Shown: positions 26,751 to 37,478 of the stretch, one piece after another | How the letters are laid out: every line of letters starts with the position of its first letter | Numbering within the stretch: the stretch's first letter is position 1 | From: Sclerotiophoma versabilis | Taxonomy: Eukaryota > Ascomycota > Dothideomycetes > Pleosporales > Didymellaceae | DNA length: 64,000 nucleotides | Reading direction: 5' to 3' | Assembly (NCBI GenBank): GCA_012274445.1 | Contig: JAAROD010000033.1 | Span: 1,922,001 to 1,986,000, forward strand | Notes under the pieces: generated by a model | Seen by the model: the letters and a program-made list of their open reading frames with translations, nothing else | The model's database searches: none | Told to the model about the DNA's origin: nothing | Translations under genes and position numbers: made by a program

Positions 26751-28615
26751 ATGTACCTTACAGGTAAGCAGTGTATACAGGTAAGTAGTATACTTTTACT
26801 AAGACTATACTATAACACTACTTCTCTACTAATACCTTAATAATAGTACTAGCTAGACATATTAAAAGAAGCTTAGATATAGCTTATAGTTTAAGCTCTT
26901 AGAAATAACCCTAAGCTCTCTATAAAACACGCTGTAGCTATTTATAATATTTCTAAAACTATACTATATAAATAATATATTAGATAACCTTTACGCGCTA
27001 ATACTATAACTAACTTATAGAACCTAACTAATACTAAGAAGTAGGTAATTATTAAGTATATGCTTAAGCTAGTTGTATAAGAATTTCCCTCTTAGCTTAT
27101 AGCTATAGCTAATATAGCTAATTCTTTACGCGCTAAGTATAGTCTAGGCTATATTAGCCTATACTAGCCTAGTACGTTTATTAAGCGCTAACTAGAGCTT
27201 ATAATAAAGTTTAATTAAATATATAACTATAAGAGAGCCCTCTATAAGAATTCTAAGGTAATCTAGAGCTAGTTTAGCCTAGTAGCTAATATTAAAGCTA
27301 AGTATAGTATTTAGGATAATAATACCTATAACTTTAATAAGACTAGCTTTATAATAGGTATTATATTAATAGAAGTAGTTATTATAGCTTTAGAGTTATA
27401 AGAACAGCTAAAAGCAGTCTAGCTAGGTAATATAGAGTAGATAATAGTTATATAGAGAGTTAATACTAAAGGTTAAGCTATTCTACTCTTTATTATCTTT
27501 AAGGTGTACTACTACCTCTCTTTCTAGTATAAAGAGGGGGACCTGCTATAGAATTAGAAAATTAGAGTTTTTTATAATAGCTAGACTACTAATAAGCTTA
27601 GTTTAGACTAGCTAAAGTACTTTAACACGTATATAAAGGAGCGTACTATTAGTACCTACTATATACTAGTTATTAATAGCTATAAGAGCTATAACTTACT
27701 TATATTCTAGTAATACTATAAGGATAATAAGATTATTACTACCTATATACCTTCTTACTTATTATACCTTCTATAGCCTCTTAATATAAGTTGTTTTACC
27801 TCTTTAAAGAAGGTGTTTAGGCACTAAGCTAAAAACCTTTTCTATAACTAGATTAACTATATTATAAAGATTAAGTTTCTACTATACTTTATAGTAGCCT
27901 TTAAGCCTATATTTACCTCTAGTAATATCTAAAGAGGGCTCTAAAAGGCTAGACTAGCTCTAATTAACCTAGAATAGGTTATATTAACTCTTAATATAAA
28001 GCTATAGACTCTATTACTATAACTCTCTATTTATATTACACCCTAGTAGTTATAGACCTCTAGTAATACTCTAGAACCTAGGTTATAATTAATACTTATA
28101 AAGATAAGAATTTATAGGTATATAGATAGCTTACCTACCTCTATTATTAAGGCGTCTAAGAAGGTCTTAAAGGAGGTAGTAATAATTATATATAAGCTAG
28201 TATTAGTATAATAGAAGATTACTAAGCTTTAAGTAGTAAATAAGGCTACCTTATACTAGAAACTATATAAGAGAAAGTAAATTTAGGTAGAAGAGACTCT
28301 TATATTTAAAGAGGGCTAGTAGATAACTACTCTTAAGAAGTTTAGGGTGTATAGTAATAGTAAGAAGTAGAAGAAGAGGGTACACACTAAAGGGGCTAAG
28401 TCCTTCTAATAATACTATAGACAGTATAGAGAAACTAGGTATAATATATAAATATATAAGAATAAAGTAGAAGAGGTCTCTAAGTAATATTAGAGGTTAT
28501 TCTACTCTATATAGTATTAGAGTAGGTTATTATAGGCTATAATAAAGTAGGTTTTAGTATAGTCTTAGTAAAAGTGCACTACTTACCTATATACACTACC
28601 TACCTATAAGGTATA
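26751..28615 (+). mobile_element. pogo/Fot1-like DNA transposon relic P2
   Basis: Terminal inverted repeats of about 62 bp (26751 to about 26812, and about 28551-28615), sharing ACCTTACAGGTAAG-like and TTTTACTAAGACTATACTA blocks and flanked by TA. The plus strand holds a DDE transposase relic: LVINSYKSYN at about 27,665 for the LDGHGSH motif, followed by ITTYIPSYLLYLL.PLNISCF for ITLCMPPHSSHLLQPLDVGCF, then KVF and RINYI.K blocks. Its terminal repeats differ from those of P1, so it is a separate subfamily. Stops are frequent and RIP-like. Confidence 0.82.
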
Positions 28616-28617
28616 TT

Positions 28618-30760
28618 ATAGTACTTCTTAATTAAAAGTAATTATAACTTACTTTCTCTCTTTATAGATATATTAAATAGATTCTAGCTAATTCTCTAAA
28701 AGAGCTTAGTAGGCTTTTCTTACTTCTAGTAGAAGACTACTTACTTAGTATAGGCTATTATATAAATCTTATAATCTTTTTAGAGTATACTATTAATATA
28801 TATACTGTGTACTAGTTATATAAGAGCCTAGAGAGCTTCTAGGCCTAGATAACCTACTATAGTATACTAGAGGTGCTTAGTAAACCTTTATAGATAGAAT
28901 TTATATAACTATTTTATTACTATATTAAGAATTAGAAAATAGTAAGAAAGTAGCTTATATTTAAAGAAAGTAAGGTTATAAGCACGCTTAAGAGTAGTAT
29001 ATATAACACTCCTATTTAAATTATTAATATAACCTACTCTAAGTAAGCTATCTAGCTCTAAGTACTAGACTCCTTTTTTATAAAGGTATAATTTAGAGAT
29101 AATATTAATATAGAACTCTTCTACTACTATAATATTCTTAAGAAGTAGGTTTTCTATATATAGGCTGTACTTTCTATATAATATATTTTTAAATAAATAA
29201 GCTTCTTATTCTATAATAAAGAATACCTAGGTACCTACTTCTACTATATTAGTAGAATTAGCTAGGTAGAAGAATCTAGGTATAAGCTAATCTACGCTGT
29301 TAACTAAATATATAGCTACTCTATTATCTAAAATTATACTATCTAAAAGTAAATAAGTGTTAAAATCTATAAGGTTGTAAACTCTAGGTTTCTTAGCTAG
29401 ACTGCTTAATTATATTATGCTTAGATTAATTAGAGCAGCTTATATATTACCTAGAAACTTAACCTTAGGTATTGCACTATTTACTAGTAGAGCTGTTATT
29501 ACTAATAGAAGGTTTAAGGTCTAATTAAGCTACTTAATTACTCTTTTAGTATCTAAGTGCTCTCTGCTCTTAAGCCTCTAGAGAGTATTCTTTTAATAAC
29601 TTTTGCTTATCTAGATAGGCAGTAAGGAGCTCTCTCTAACTACTATTTCTAGGTATTAGTAATTAGTTAGTTTCTACCTATAAGTCTCTCTCTTTTATTT
29701 ATAAGAGTAGGTATATCTACTTAAGCTTTTAGAGTTACTTATAGGTGCTACTTAGAAAGTATCTATTTAGTTTCTAAATATTATAAATACTTCTAGATTA
29801 TTCTTTTCTACTCTTATAGTATGCTTATATATTAAACTACTAAAGACTCTGCTTACTTAGTCTAAATTAAGTGTTTTAAGCCCTAGGATACTATTCTAGA
29901 TAATTCTTTAGTTTATAGTATAAGCTTACTCTAGGGTATTTCTATAGCTTAAGGTATTTAAGAAACTCTAAATAGTAAGCAGCCTCTTAACCTCTATAAG
30001 CTTATATAACTTAGCTCTTATATAAAGGTAGAACTACTTCTAATACTAGTTCTATAAAGTAGCTTAACTTTATTTAGCTACTTTAAGGTATTATCTATAC
30101 TTAGCTCTTACCTAGTTCTAGGTACTAATGTCTGTTAGAGCAAGCTCTTTCTTAAGTGCCTAGATAAGCGCTTAGAGCGTTATTATATTATTAGTAATAA
30201 GCTTTACTATTACTAGTAAGAGGATTGCTAGTAATACTATAGTGTTAACCTAGTTCTAGAGCTTCTGTAAGCGCTCTGCCTTAGCTGCCTACTTACTTAG
30301 TTTAACCTTATATATAGTAAGCTTCTAGTTATATATTTCTAAGCTTAATAGGCCTATAGAGGCATTATAATTAATTAGTTAAGCACTTTAGCTTTAGGTA
30401 GAGTAAGCTAGTAGATAATTAAGAGTAATTAAGCTTATAGTAGGCAGCTAAGGAGCTCTATTATACATACCTAGAGTGTCTAGAGTATTTAGATTAATAA
30501 GCTTCTATATATCTTAAAGCTTAGCATACTAGGTAAGTTAGATATACTAATTAGGCTAGTTAATATATAACCTTAATTAGTAGAGACCTATTAGAATTTC
30601 TAATAGAGCTTATATGCTATAGCTAACTAGCTTACCTATAGTAGTATTATACTAGAAGAAAGAAAATAAAGAGTAATTAGAGCTTCTAAGATATATTCTA
30701 TAAGCTCTTTTCTAAGTATATAGAGAGATCTACTATTCTTAGAAAGCTAGGCTTATAACT
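28618..30760. other. RIP-degraded sequence, unassigned
   Basis: About 2.1 kb of AT-rich sequence. No LTR pair, inverted repeat or recognisable transposase was found. A few short open stretches (for example near 28,900-29,300 on the plus strand) look like eroded coding sequence, but I cannot name a family. Confidence 0.45.
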
Positions 30761-32372
30761 ATAATAGAGCTTATAGGAATATACTTAGGTAATTAATAGT
30801 ATTTAATTAGTACTATCTAATCTATATCTAGAATATTAATTATATATAAAGAGAATTTAGAGGTTATGTAATTTTACCTAATAAGCTTATAGGCTTCTAG
30901 GGACCTACTTAGTCTTATAACCTTATTAAGTAAGCCTTTAAGCTTCTATAGAGCTACTTAGTAGTTAGGTACTAGAGTAACCTAATTAGAGTATAGAAGT
31001 AAGAAAAAAGCTCTATAGTAGTAACCTATATAGTTTATTACGTAATAACTAGTATACTTATAGCTATACTAACAAAGATAACTAGAAAATTAGAAAAATT
31101 AGGTAGATAGACAGCTTAAATAGGGTGCTAACTAGTATAGTAAAAGTAATAGTAAGAGGCTCTGCCTGCTATAAGCACTCTAACGTTACTAAGATTAAAT
31201 AATAGAGTAGTGTAGTAAAGTATTAAACACTTACTCTTACTATTATAACTAACGCCTAGAGCTAGTAAGAGTTACCTAGCCTTAGTACCTACCTATAGTA
31301 GCTATATAAGTATTTATATAGCCTACTATTAAAGTTATACTTTTAAGTAAAGCTTATTAGTACTATTTATATTAGTTCTTAGAAATAAGCGCTAGTATAG
31401 AAGAGTCTATAAGAGTTAGAGTTATTACCTAGTAAAATACTATAATAAAATAGAGGCTAATAATAAGTACTATAGAGTAGACTATCTAGCTTAAGAGTTA
31501 GGGTTAAGATTCTAAAGATAAACTTAATTAACTAAGTTAAATTTAAACTATAAGAGTTATATTTCTACTTACTATATACTTATAGTATCTTATAGTATAG
31601 TATAGTTCTCTACTAAGTTCTATAGAAGGCCTTATAGTATCTATAGAATACTATAGAAATTATAGAATATTATATAATATTATCTTATTATATTTTATAC
31701 TTCTAACTCTAGAGTCTATATAGAGTTTATAAGATATTATATAACTTAAGGTCTAGTATCTGCTAATCTAGAGTCTACTATTAGTAATAAGTTATTATCT
31801 TTATATACTATCTTCTAAGATTATAATACCTACTAAGTACTTAAAAGAAAGGTAATAGTATAAATAAGTAAGTTATTACGCAGTAAGACGCTTATAAGGT
31901 ACCTACTAATTAGAATTAGGTTATATTAGAGCCTATTATTTACTTCTAGAGTGCCTAGAATAATAGCTAAATACTTAAGAAAAGTAAAAAGAGCTCTTAA
32001 AAAAGACATACTCTTAAATTAAGCCTTAGAATAAAGAAATAAGTACTCTATAAGTAGGTATAATTAGGTATAAACACCTAGAGAGTATATTATATAATAA
32101 AATATATAGACTACTACTATAGAGCTTTTCTTACTTCTATACTCTAATTAGGTTACTTTAGTACCTAACTACTAAGTAGCTCTATAGAAGCTTAAAGGCT
32201 TACTTAATAAGGTTATAAGACTAAGTAGGTTTCTAGAAGCCTATAAGCTTACTAGGTAAGATTATATAACCTCTAAATTCTCTTTATATATAATTAATAT
32301 TTTAGATGTAGATTAGATAGTACTAATTAAATACTATTAATTACCTAAGTATAGTTCTATAAGCTCTATTAT
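30761..32372. mobile_element. Element with about 270-bp terminal inverted repeats
   Basis: 30761-31030 and 32102-32372 are reverse complements of each other, nearly end to end, including GCTTATAGGCTTCTAG and TTTAATTAGTACTATCTAA. The 1.07-kb centre holds a reversed Element II LTR fragment (31327-31592) and otherwise AT-rich sequence with no recognised transposase. A single copy of the terminal sequence lies at about 25832-25912, so the repeat is a dispersed family. It could be a non-autonomous long-TIR DNA transposon, a foldback element, or two inverted copies of one repeat. Confidence 0.6.
31327..31592 (-). repeat. Truncated reversed fragment of the Element II LTR
   Basis: Reverse complement of roughly the 3' half of the LTR at 33878-34376, beginning TATTAAAGTTATAC and ending near CTTACTATATACTTATA. 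It is longer than the fragment at 25544-25735, starts at the same LTR end, and again lacks the palindrome-bearing part. Confidence 0.72.
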
Positions 32373-32449
32373 ATAAGGTTTATTAATAGTTTCTATATAT
32401 TTTCTAAGCCTAGATAGTCTAACTACTTAACTAGATATTAAGTAATATA

Positions 32450-33877
32450 GATTATTACTAAGCCGGCTATATTACTAAACTAGCTACTTTCTCTTAGCAT
32501 AACTAATATAAGTTACTATAACTATAACTACTTACTATTAAATAGTAACCTAGTATACTATATACTTATATTAGATTTAGAAGATATTTTTATACTCTTC
32601 TAGTATGTTTATGCGTTGTGTCTAGTCTTACTATAGTTTCTATAGTGCTAAATAGTTAATTAAGCTTCTAGTTAACTACCTCTACTCTAAGTCTTCTTAG
32701 ATAGCTAAGCTACTACAGACACCTTAGTAGCTACCTATAATACTACTAGGCTATACTTAAGTATACTACTATACTAAATCTACTTTCTCTTATATAATTT
32801 TCTCTTAGTTATTACTACTAATTATACTTTAAGCTCTTGCACGTAGGCCTTAATAAGAATGTTTTTATATAGTATCTCTTTAGCCTCTTTTATAAGCTTT
32901 AAGAACCCTTCTTATACTATACTTAGTAATTATTAGAAGAAGTTACTTATAAGCTTAGATTAAGACCTTAACTTATATATATTACTTAGTGTCTTAGATT
33001 ACTATAGTGTTTAAGGTAGAGGTACTACTAGTAGAGTATACAGCTATACTTTAAGGTAATCTAACACTACCTATATATTAGTAGGAATAAGCTCTAATAC
33101 CTTAAAGGCCTTTTAGTAGTTAACCTTTATAAATATATTAAGAAACGTGTCTCTAAAGGCTAGTAGAAAGCCTTTCTTATTAATATAGAAGATATATTAG
33201 TATACTAAGTCTTAAACGTATTAGAAGTACTTATACTTTAATAGTAAGAAACAGACTATATTAAGTAGCTAGAGGATGTATAATAAGTAAGGTAGTATAT
33301 AGAGAGTAAGGATTTTATTCTCTAGGTAATAGTTCTTAAACTCCTAGTTAAGATAGCTCTTATAGCTATCTAAGATAAGTAACCTATATACCTCTACCTA
33401 ACACGTCTTTATATATATATTAAAGTACTTTAACTACTTAAGGCTAAGTGTATTATTTATCTAACTATTCTTAGAGACTAAGAGCTTCTAATTATAGAGT
33501 ATATCTGTCTCCTTATACTAGGCAGAGATATAGACACGTTCTTTATAGATAATAAAAGATAGATTTATATACCTAGTAGTATAGATACTCTAGATAATAG
33601 TAACCTACTTATAATTACCTAGCTAAATAAGCTCTAGCTAAGTATGTCTCTCTAAGCCTATAATAACCTTTAAAGATAAAGTAACACCTATCTAGAACCT
33701 AGTTTTATTAAAGTTGTGCACGTTGTTGTTATAAACACTATACTTAACTTTAGTATCCTCTACTAGCTTAAACTACGTGCTAATTATCTTAGAATCTTCC
33801 TATAGTATCCTCTGTCTATCCTTAGCTTAATTAAAGGCTATTTTAAGCTTATCTAAACGCGTTATAAGCCTACTAGC
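32450..33877 (-). mobile_element. Truncated pogo/Fot1-like relic P3
   Basis: Runs parallel to P1: most of 32560-33872 aligns with 23450 to about 24770, including the ACCTTAAAGGCCTTT and TTAATATAGAAGA segments. A diverged left terminus (about 32450-32512, ACTAAGCCGGCTATATTACTAAAC) matches the P1 end. On the right it stops abruptly where the LTR at 33878 begins, so the part encoding the N-terminus of the transposase and the right inverted repeat are missing. The minus strand is the coding sense. Confidence 0.72.
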
Positions 33878-34376
33878 TGTTACGATCCTGTGCGGACGAA
33901 GCGGCACAGTGATTAAGTAGCCAACCACAGCCCTCACCCATGAACCAGGGGCGGAGTCAGGAAGGATCTCCCTTTGTACGGTCACGTGACATGCTCGTCA
34001 ACGAGCATGACACACGTGACTTGCTCGTCAACGAGCATCGTATGTTATCGCTCGTCAACGAGCAACGCTATGTATTTCATTGGACTGACCCTAGTCGCTC
34101 GTCAACGAGCATTACCCCATAGCAAGTATATAGTCAGTAGGAACACAACCCTTATGGTTCGTGTTCAACTTAGTCAATCAAGTTTGTCTTTGGAATCTCG
34201 ACCCCAACTCTCGAGCTAGATAGTCTACTCTATACTACTCATTGTTACCCTCTATTGCCACGGTGTTTCACTAGGCAATAACCCCAACCCTTACGGACCT
34301 TCCTGTACCAGCGCTCATCCCTGAGAACCAATACGAATAGTGCTTACGAGCTTTGCTTGAAAGTACAACTTCAACA
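33878..34376 (+). mobile_element. Weakly RIPed LTR of the Element II family
   Basis: 499-bp LTR starting TGTTACGATCCTGTGCGG and ending ACTTCAACA, so both TG and CA ends survive. It aligns throughout with the mutated copies at 3883, 9602 and 22813, but keeps CpA, TpG and CpG sites that are TpA in those. No internal retrotransposon region adjoins it and the flanks (CTAGC left, ATAAT right) are not a target duplication. The left junction cuts P3. It is either a solo LTR whose right flank was later replaced or the end of an element lost by rearrangement. Short open frames over it merely translate the palindromic repeats. Confidence 0.82.
33993..34110. repeat. Four copies of the palindrome GCTCGTCAACGAGC in the LTR
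   Basis: Perfect 14-bp copies at 33993-34006, 34023-34036, 34050-34063 and 34097-34110. Each can fold as a 6-bp stem (GCTCGT/ACGAGC) around CA. Two CACGTG cores (about 33983 and 34014) lie before the first and second copies. This is the part of the LTR where U3 enhancer-like repeats would be expected. In the RIPed copies the sites survive only as CTTATTAGTAAG-like words. Confidence 0.85.
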
Positions 34377-35779
34377 ATAATATAACCTTACAGCCTATAT
34401 ATAGAACTCTATTAATTAATCTTAGTTCTATATACTAGTTACTAGTTAGTTTCTATATATAGCTTCTATATAGTGTTAGAAGTAATAGCCTCTTATATAT
34501 TAATTAATTACTCTAGCTAGCTAGCTAGCTAGCTAGCTAGAGACTATCTTTTATAATATCTAGCTAAGATTAGTTATCTCTATTATTGCTTATATAATAG
34601 TTGTAACAAGAACTCTAGAACTAGTAAGTAGAAATTTAGTTACTTTATATAGACCTAATAGCTTCTTACTAGAACCTACTTTAGGTTTAATAATAGCTTT
34701 CTATATAACTAAAATTAATACTCTACTTACTAGACTCTTTATACTTTAATAGAAAGCTATATATACTCTATATATAGTTACTATCTATCTAAGCTAAGCT
34801 TAGATTAGAATACCTTTTTAGAGCAAATATATTTAACTATATATAGAATAGACTTAAGCAGCCTTAGCAGGCCTCTATTCTTTACCTCTACTAGCTAGTA
34901 GAAGATACTTAGTCTTAGGATCTAGATACTATCTTCTCTTTCTTCTAACGCCTCTGCTATAACCTCTAGAAATAGTAAGAAGCTATTTAACATTTCTCCT
35001 CTATATAGTAAAGAGATAATAAGTCTCTTATTATATACCTTACGTACTTTAAACATTTAATATATAAGGTAAATATATTCTTCTAGCCTACTATATTCTA
35101 TATTATATCCTTCTACTAAGAACTCTATTAGTCTCTTTACTAGTCTCTTAAAGAGTTAACTAACTCTCTATATAACCTTCTCTATAATAAATATATAGAG
35201 CTTATATAAGCTTATAACTATTATATATAATAACCTATTTCTAGTCTAAAACCTTCTTATATAAATATATATAAGATAGAAGGTATTAAAATAGGCATAG
35301 TATATTCTACTAGATTCTACTAATTCTTAACCTTATTAATAAAATACTAATCTTTCTGCCTTAAGAATAACCTATGCCTCTGCTATAGATTATATAACTA
35401 CTAGATTATAAGTTACCTATAATTCTCTTACTAGAATACCCTTCTAGGTATAATATATGTAGATACAACCTATATAAATAAGTCTATAGTATATAGCATA
35501 ACTCTAGACGCGCTGTACAGCCTCTCTTAGAAGAGAGGTATTATTATAGGCTAGGTTCTAGCTCTATATACGCGCTACGTAGTATATATAGCTATTATTA
35601 TATAATTCCTACCTTAAGCCTCTAATTAATATATATTAGCTCTATTTAGTTCTTATATAATATAACTCTGCAGCCTATACATAGAACTCTATTAATTAAT
35701 CTTAGTTCTGCATACTAGTTGCTAGTTAGTTCCTGCGTACGGCTTCTATACGGTGTTAGAGGTAATAGCCTCTTATATA
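34377..35779. mobile_element. Short element with about 120-bp terminal direct repeats
   Basis: Direct repeats at about 34377-34499 and 35657-35779 share ATAATATAAC at the left, ACTCTATTAATTAATCTTAG in the middle and AATAGCCTCTTATAT at the right. They enclose about 1.15 kb with no recognisable domain. The left copy and interior are heavily RIPed; the right copy keeps CTGCAGCC, CCTGCGTACGG and ACGGTG. This fits a small non-autonomous LTR (TRIM-like) element or a tandem duplication. The flanks are too AT-rich to call a target duplication. Confidence 0.5.
34513..34540. repeat. (CTAG)7 microsatellite
   Basis: Seven perfect CTAG units just inside the left terminal repeat of the short element. CTAG has no CpA or TpG, so it is stable under RIP. 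Confidence 0.9.
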
Positions 35780-36362
35780 ATGTTTATTATTAAGATATTA
35801 AAAAAAAAATTAATTTAATATAATCTTTAATAGTTATAGAGTAAACTAGTTATCTTATAAGTAATAAGATAGATTTAGGTAAAGTAAGATAAAGAAGTAA
35901 GTAAGAAGGGAAGTAAGTAAGTAATATTTATTTGCCATTTCATTACTCTATTCTTATCTGCTTCTTCTCCTCTCTCTTCTCATTCTTCTCCACATCGTCT
36001 CTCTTACTGGTATCTCTCATCCTACTACTTCTCCTCTTCTTCTTCTTTACCACCACCCTTTTCTCTTCTTCTTCTCTTCTTCTCCCACACTCCCGTATCC
36101 ACCCCTATCCGCCCTTACACCCCCATCCACCCCACCCCATGCGAAGACTGGGTATATCAAGGAAAGTAACGAGCCAGACGGCTCCGTGTATGCAAGTACG
36201 CCAAAGTCGGAAAAGGATAGAAATATGTTATATGCACCGCTAAAATCAATTTTGTTGTTGAGAGTCCCAAATGCGAGGACGTGTACACAAAGGGCGATGG
36301 TGATAAGAAAACACTGCGATGCGTCACAAGGAGCGGCGTGATTCAAGACAGAGGCCTCAGGA
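35780..36362. other. Isochore boundary and 3' flank of the cell-wall gene
   Basis: To about 35,930 the sequence is AT-rich with an A9 run and GTAAGTAAG repeats. After that a CT-rich low-complexity tract (about 35,935-36,120) leads into GC-balanced sequence. The tract reads as a hydrophobic frame by chance and is not called as a gene. It probably includes the 3' UTR of the minus-strand gene ending at 36363. Confidence 0.6.
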
Positions 36363-37478
36363 CTACAAGAAGAAGGCAAAGGCGCCGAGACCGGCAAGAC
36401 CCAAGGCTGCGTTGTTCTTGATGGCGGACCCGGACTGCACACTCGGCCGGCCGGTCGCGGTCGGACTCGCACCTGGGCCGCCCTCGTCGCTGCCGCCGAC
36501 GTCGGTCGGGTCGACGTATGTGATGCTCGTCAGCGTCTGCGGGCGACCCTGGGCGTCGGTCGTGGTGACCAGGCGCACGCTGGACACGCGGCCGCCGCCG
36601 GGCGTGTAGGTGGTCAACAAGGTGCTGCCCTCGGCGTTGGTGGTGGTCAGGACCTCGCCGCGGGTCGGGGCGTAGATGGCGGCGCTCGTGACGGCGACGC
36701 TGCTCCCGCGCGAGTCGGTCGTGGTGCGGATGACGGCGGGCCGCACTTCCTGGGTGGTTACGGCGACAGTGCTGCCGGCGCCATTGGTGGTGGTGCGCGT
36801 CACGGTGACTTGGACCGAGGCGGTGACTTCGGACAGGACTTCACTGGTCTGGATCACGGTGCTGCCGACGTTGTTGGTCGTCGTGACTTGGACGGGGACC
36901 AGGACGGGGCGGCTGGTGGGGGTGCTTGGGGCGGTGGTGGCGGGGGCGGTGGACGCAGGGGCGGCGGTTGAGGGTGCTCCGGCGCTGGACTGCTGTTGAG
37001 TGCTCTCCGGGGCCTGGCTGGGCTGCTGCTGGGTGCTCTCGGGCGCCGAGCTGGGCTGCTGCTGGACAGACTGCGACTGCGACTGCGACTGCGGCTGCGG
37101 CGCGCTGGACTGCGGCTGGTCGGGCGTCTGGCTGGGGGTGGCGGCGGCGGTGCCGTTGGAGGGCGCGGGGAGCTGGCGCTTCTTCAGGTCCTGGACGGCG
37201 GCGACGATGAGCTTGGTGGCCAGGGCCGGGCTGCTGTTGTGCACGTGTTCGACGCCGCGGCGGTGCGACTCGAAGACGCCGGCCTTGAACTTGGAGAGCG
37301 AGTTGAGGGCGGCCTGCAGCGACTCCTCGGGCAGGACGTTCAGCAGGTCCTGGAAGGCCTCGTGCGCGTTGGCGTAGATGGAGCTCGACCCGTCCCAGGC
37401 CTGGGTCGAGGGGTCCTCAGCGACGACGCCGCCCAGCAGGGGCAGTGCCAGCAGTGTGCAGCGGAGGAGGAAGCGCAT
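36363..37478 (-). CDS. GPI-anchored Ser/Thr-rich cell-wall protein
   Basis: A 371-aa single-exon protein with the layout of a fungal GPI-anchored wall or adhesin-like protein. Residues 1-20 are a signal peptide (MRFLLRCTLLALPLLGGVVA). Residues about 21-100 form a short globular part. A KKR site at about 99-101 could be cut by a Kex2-type protease. A Gln/Ser/Pro-rich stalk follows with QSQSQS and APESTQQQ repeats, then a Thr-rich region with five degenerate TTTNxxGST repeats likely to be O-glycosylated. The C-terminus (SGSAIKNNAALGLAGLGAFAFFL) has the small-residue site and hydrophobic tail of a GPI signal. It is the first gene outside the RIPed block, about 0.45 kb from it. I recognise no catalytic domain and give no gene name. 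Confidence 0.8.
   Translation of the reverse strand: MRFLLRCTLLALPLLGGVVAEDPSTQAWDGSSSIYANAHEAFQDLLNVLPEESLQAALNSLSKFKAGVFESHRRGVEHVHNSSPALATKLIVAAVQDLKKRQLPAPSNGTAAATPSQTPDQPQSSAPQPQSQSQSQSVQQQPSSAPESTQQQPSQAPESTQQQSSAGAPSTAAPASTAPATTAPSTPTSRPVLVPVQVTTTNNVGSTVIQTSEVLSEVTASVQVTVTRTTTNGAGSTVAVTTQEVRPAVIRTTTDSRGSSVAVTSAAIYAPTRGEVLTTTNAEGSTLLTTYTPGGGRVSSVRLVTTTDAQGRPQTLTSITYVDPTDVGGSDEGGPGASPTATGRPSVQSGSAIKNNAALGLAGLGAFAFFL

Noticed and set aside
33993..34110. CRISPR-like array of repeats with spacers
   Set aside because: Only four short palindromes with unequal spacing inside an LTR of a eukaryotic retroelement.
33940..34219. Two short plus-strand frames over the LTR, one with LVNEH repeats
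   Set aside because: The repeats are just the translation of the palindrome array in the LTR. There is no coding support, and the frames are destroyed in the other LTR copies.
34377..35779. Target-site duplication for the short element
   Set aside because: Several 4-5 bp matches such as ATAAT can be found, but in such AT-rich DNA they are expected by chance and do not fit clean TG...CA ends.
35932..36243. 103-aa frame with a hydrophobic Leu/Phe/Ser stretch
   Set aside because: Starts with a non-ATG codon in a CT-rich low-complexity tract; the hydrophobicity is a composition effect.
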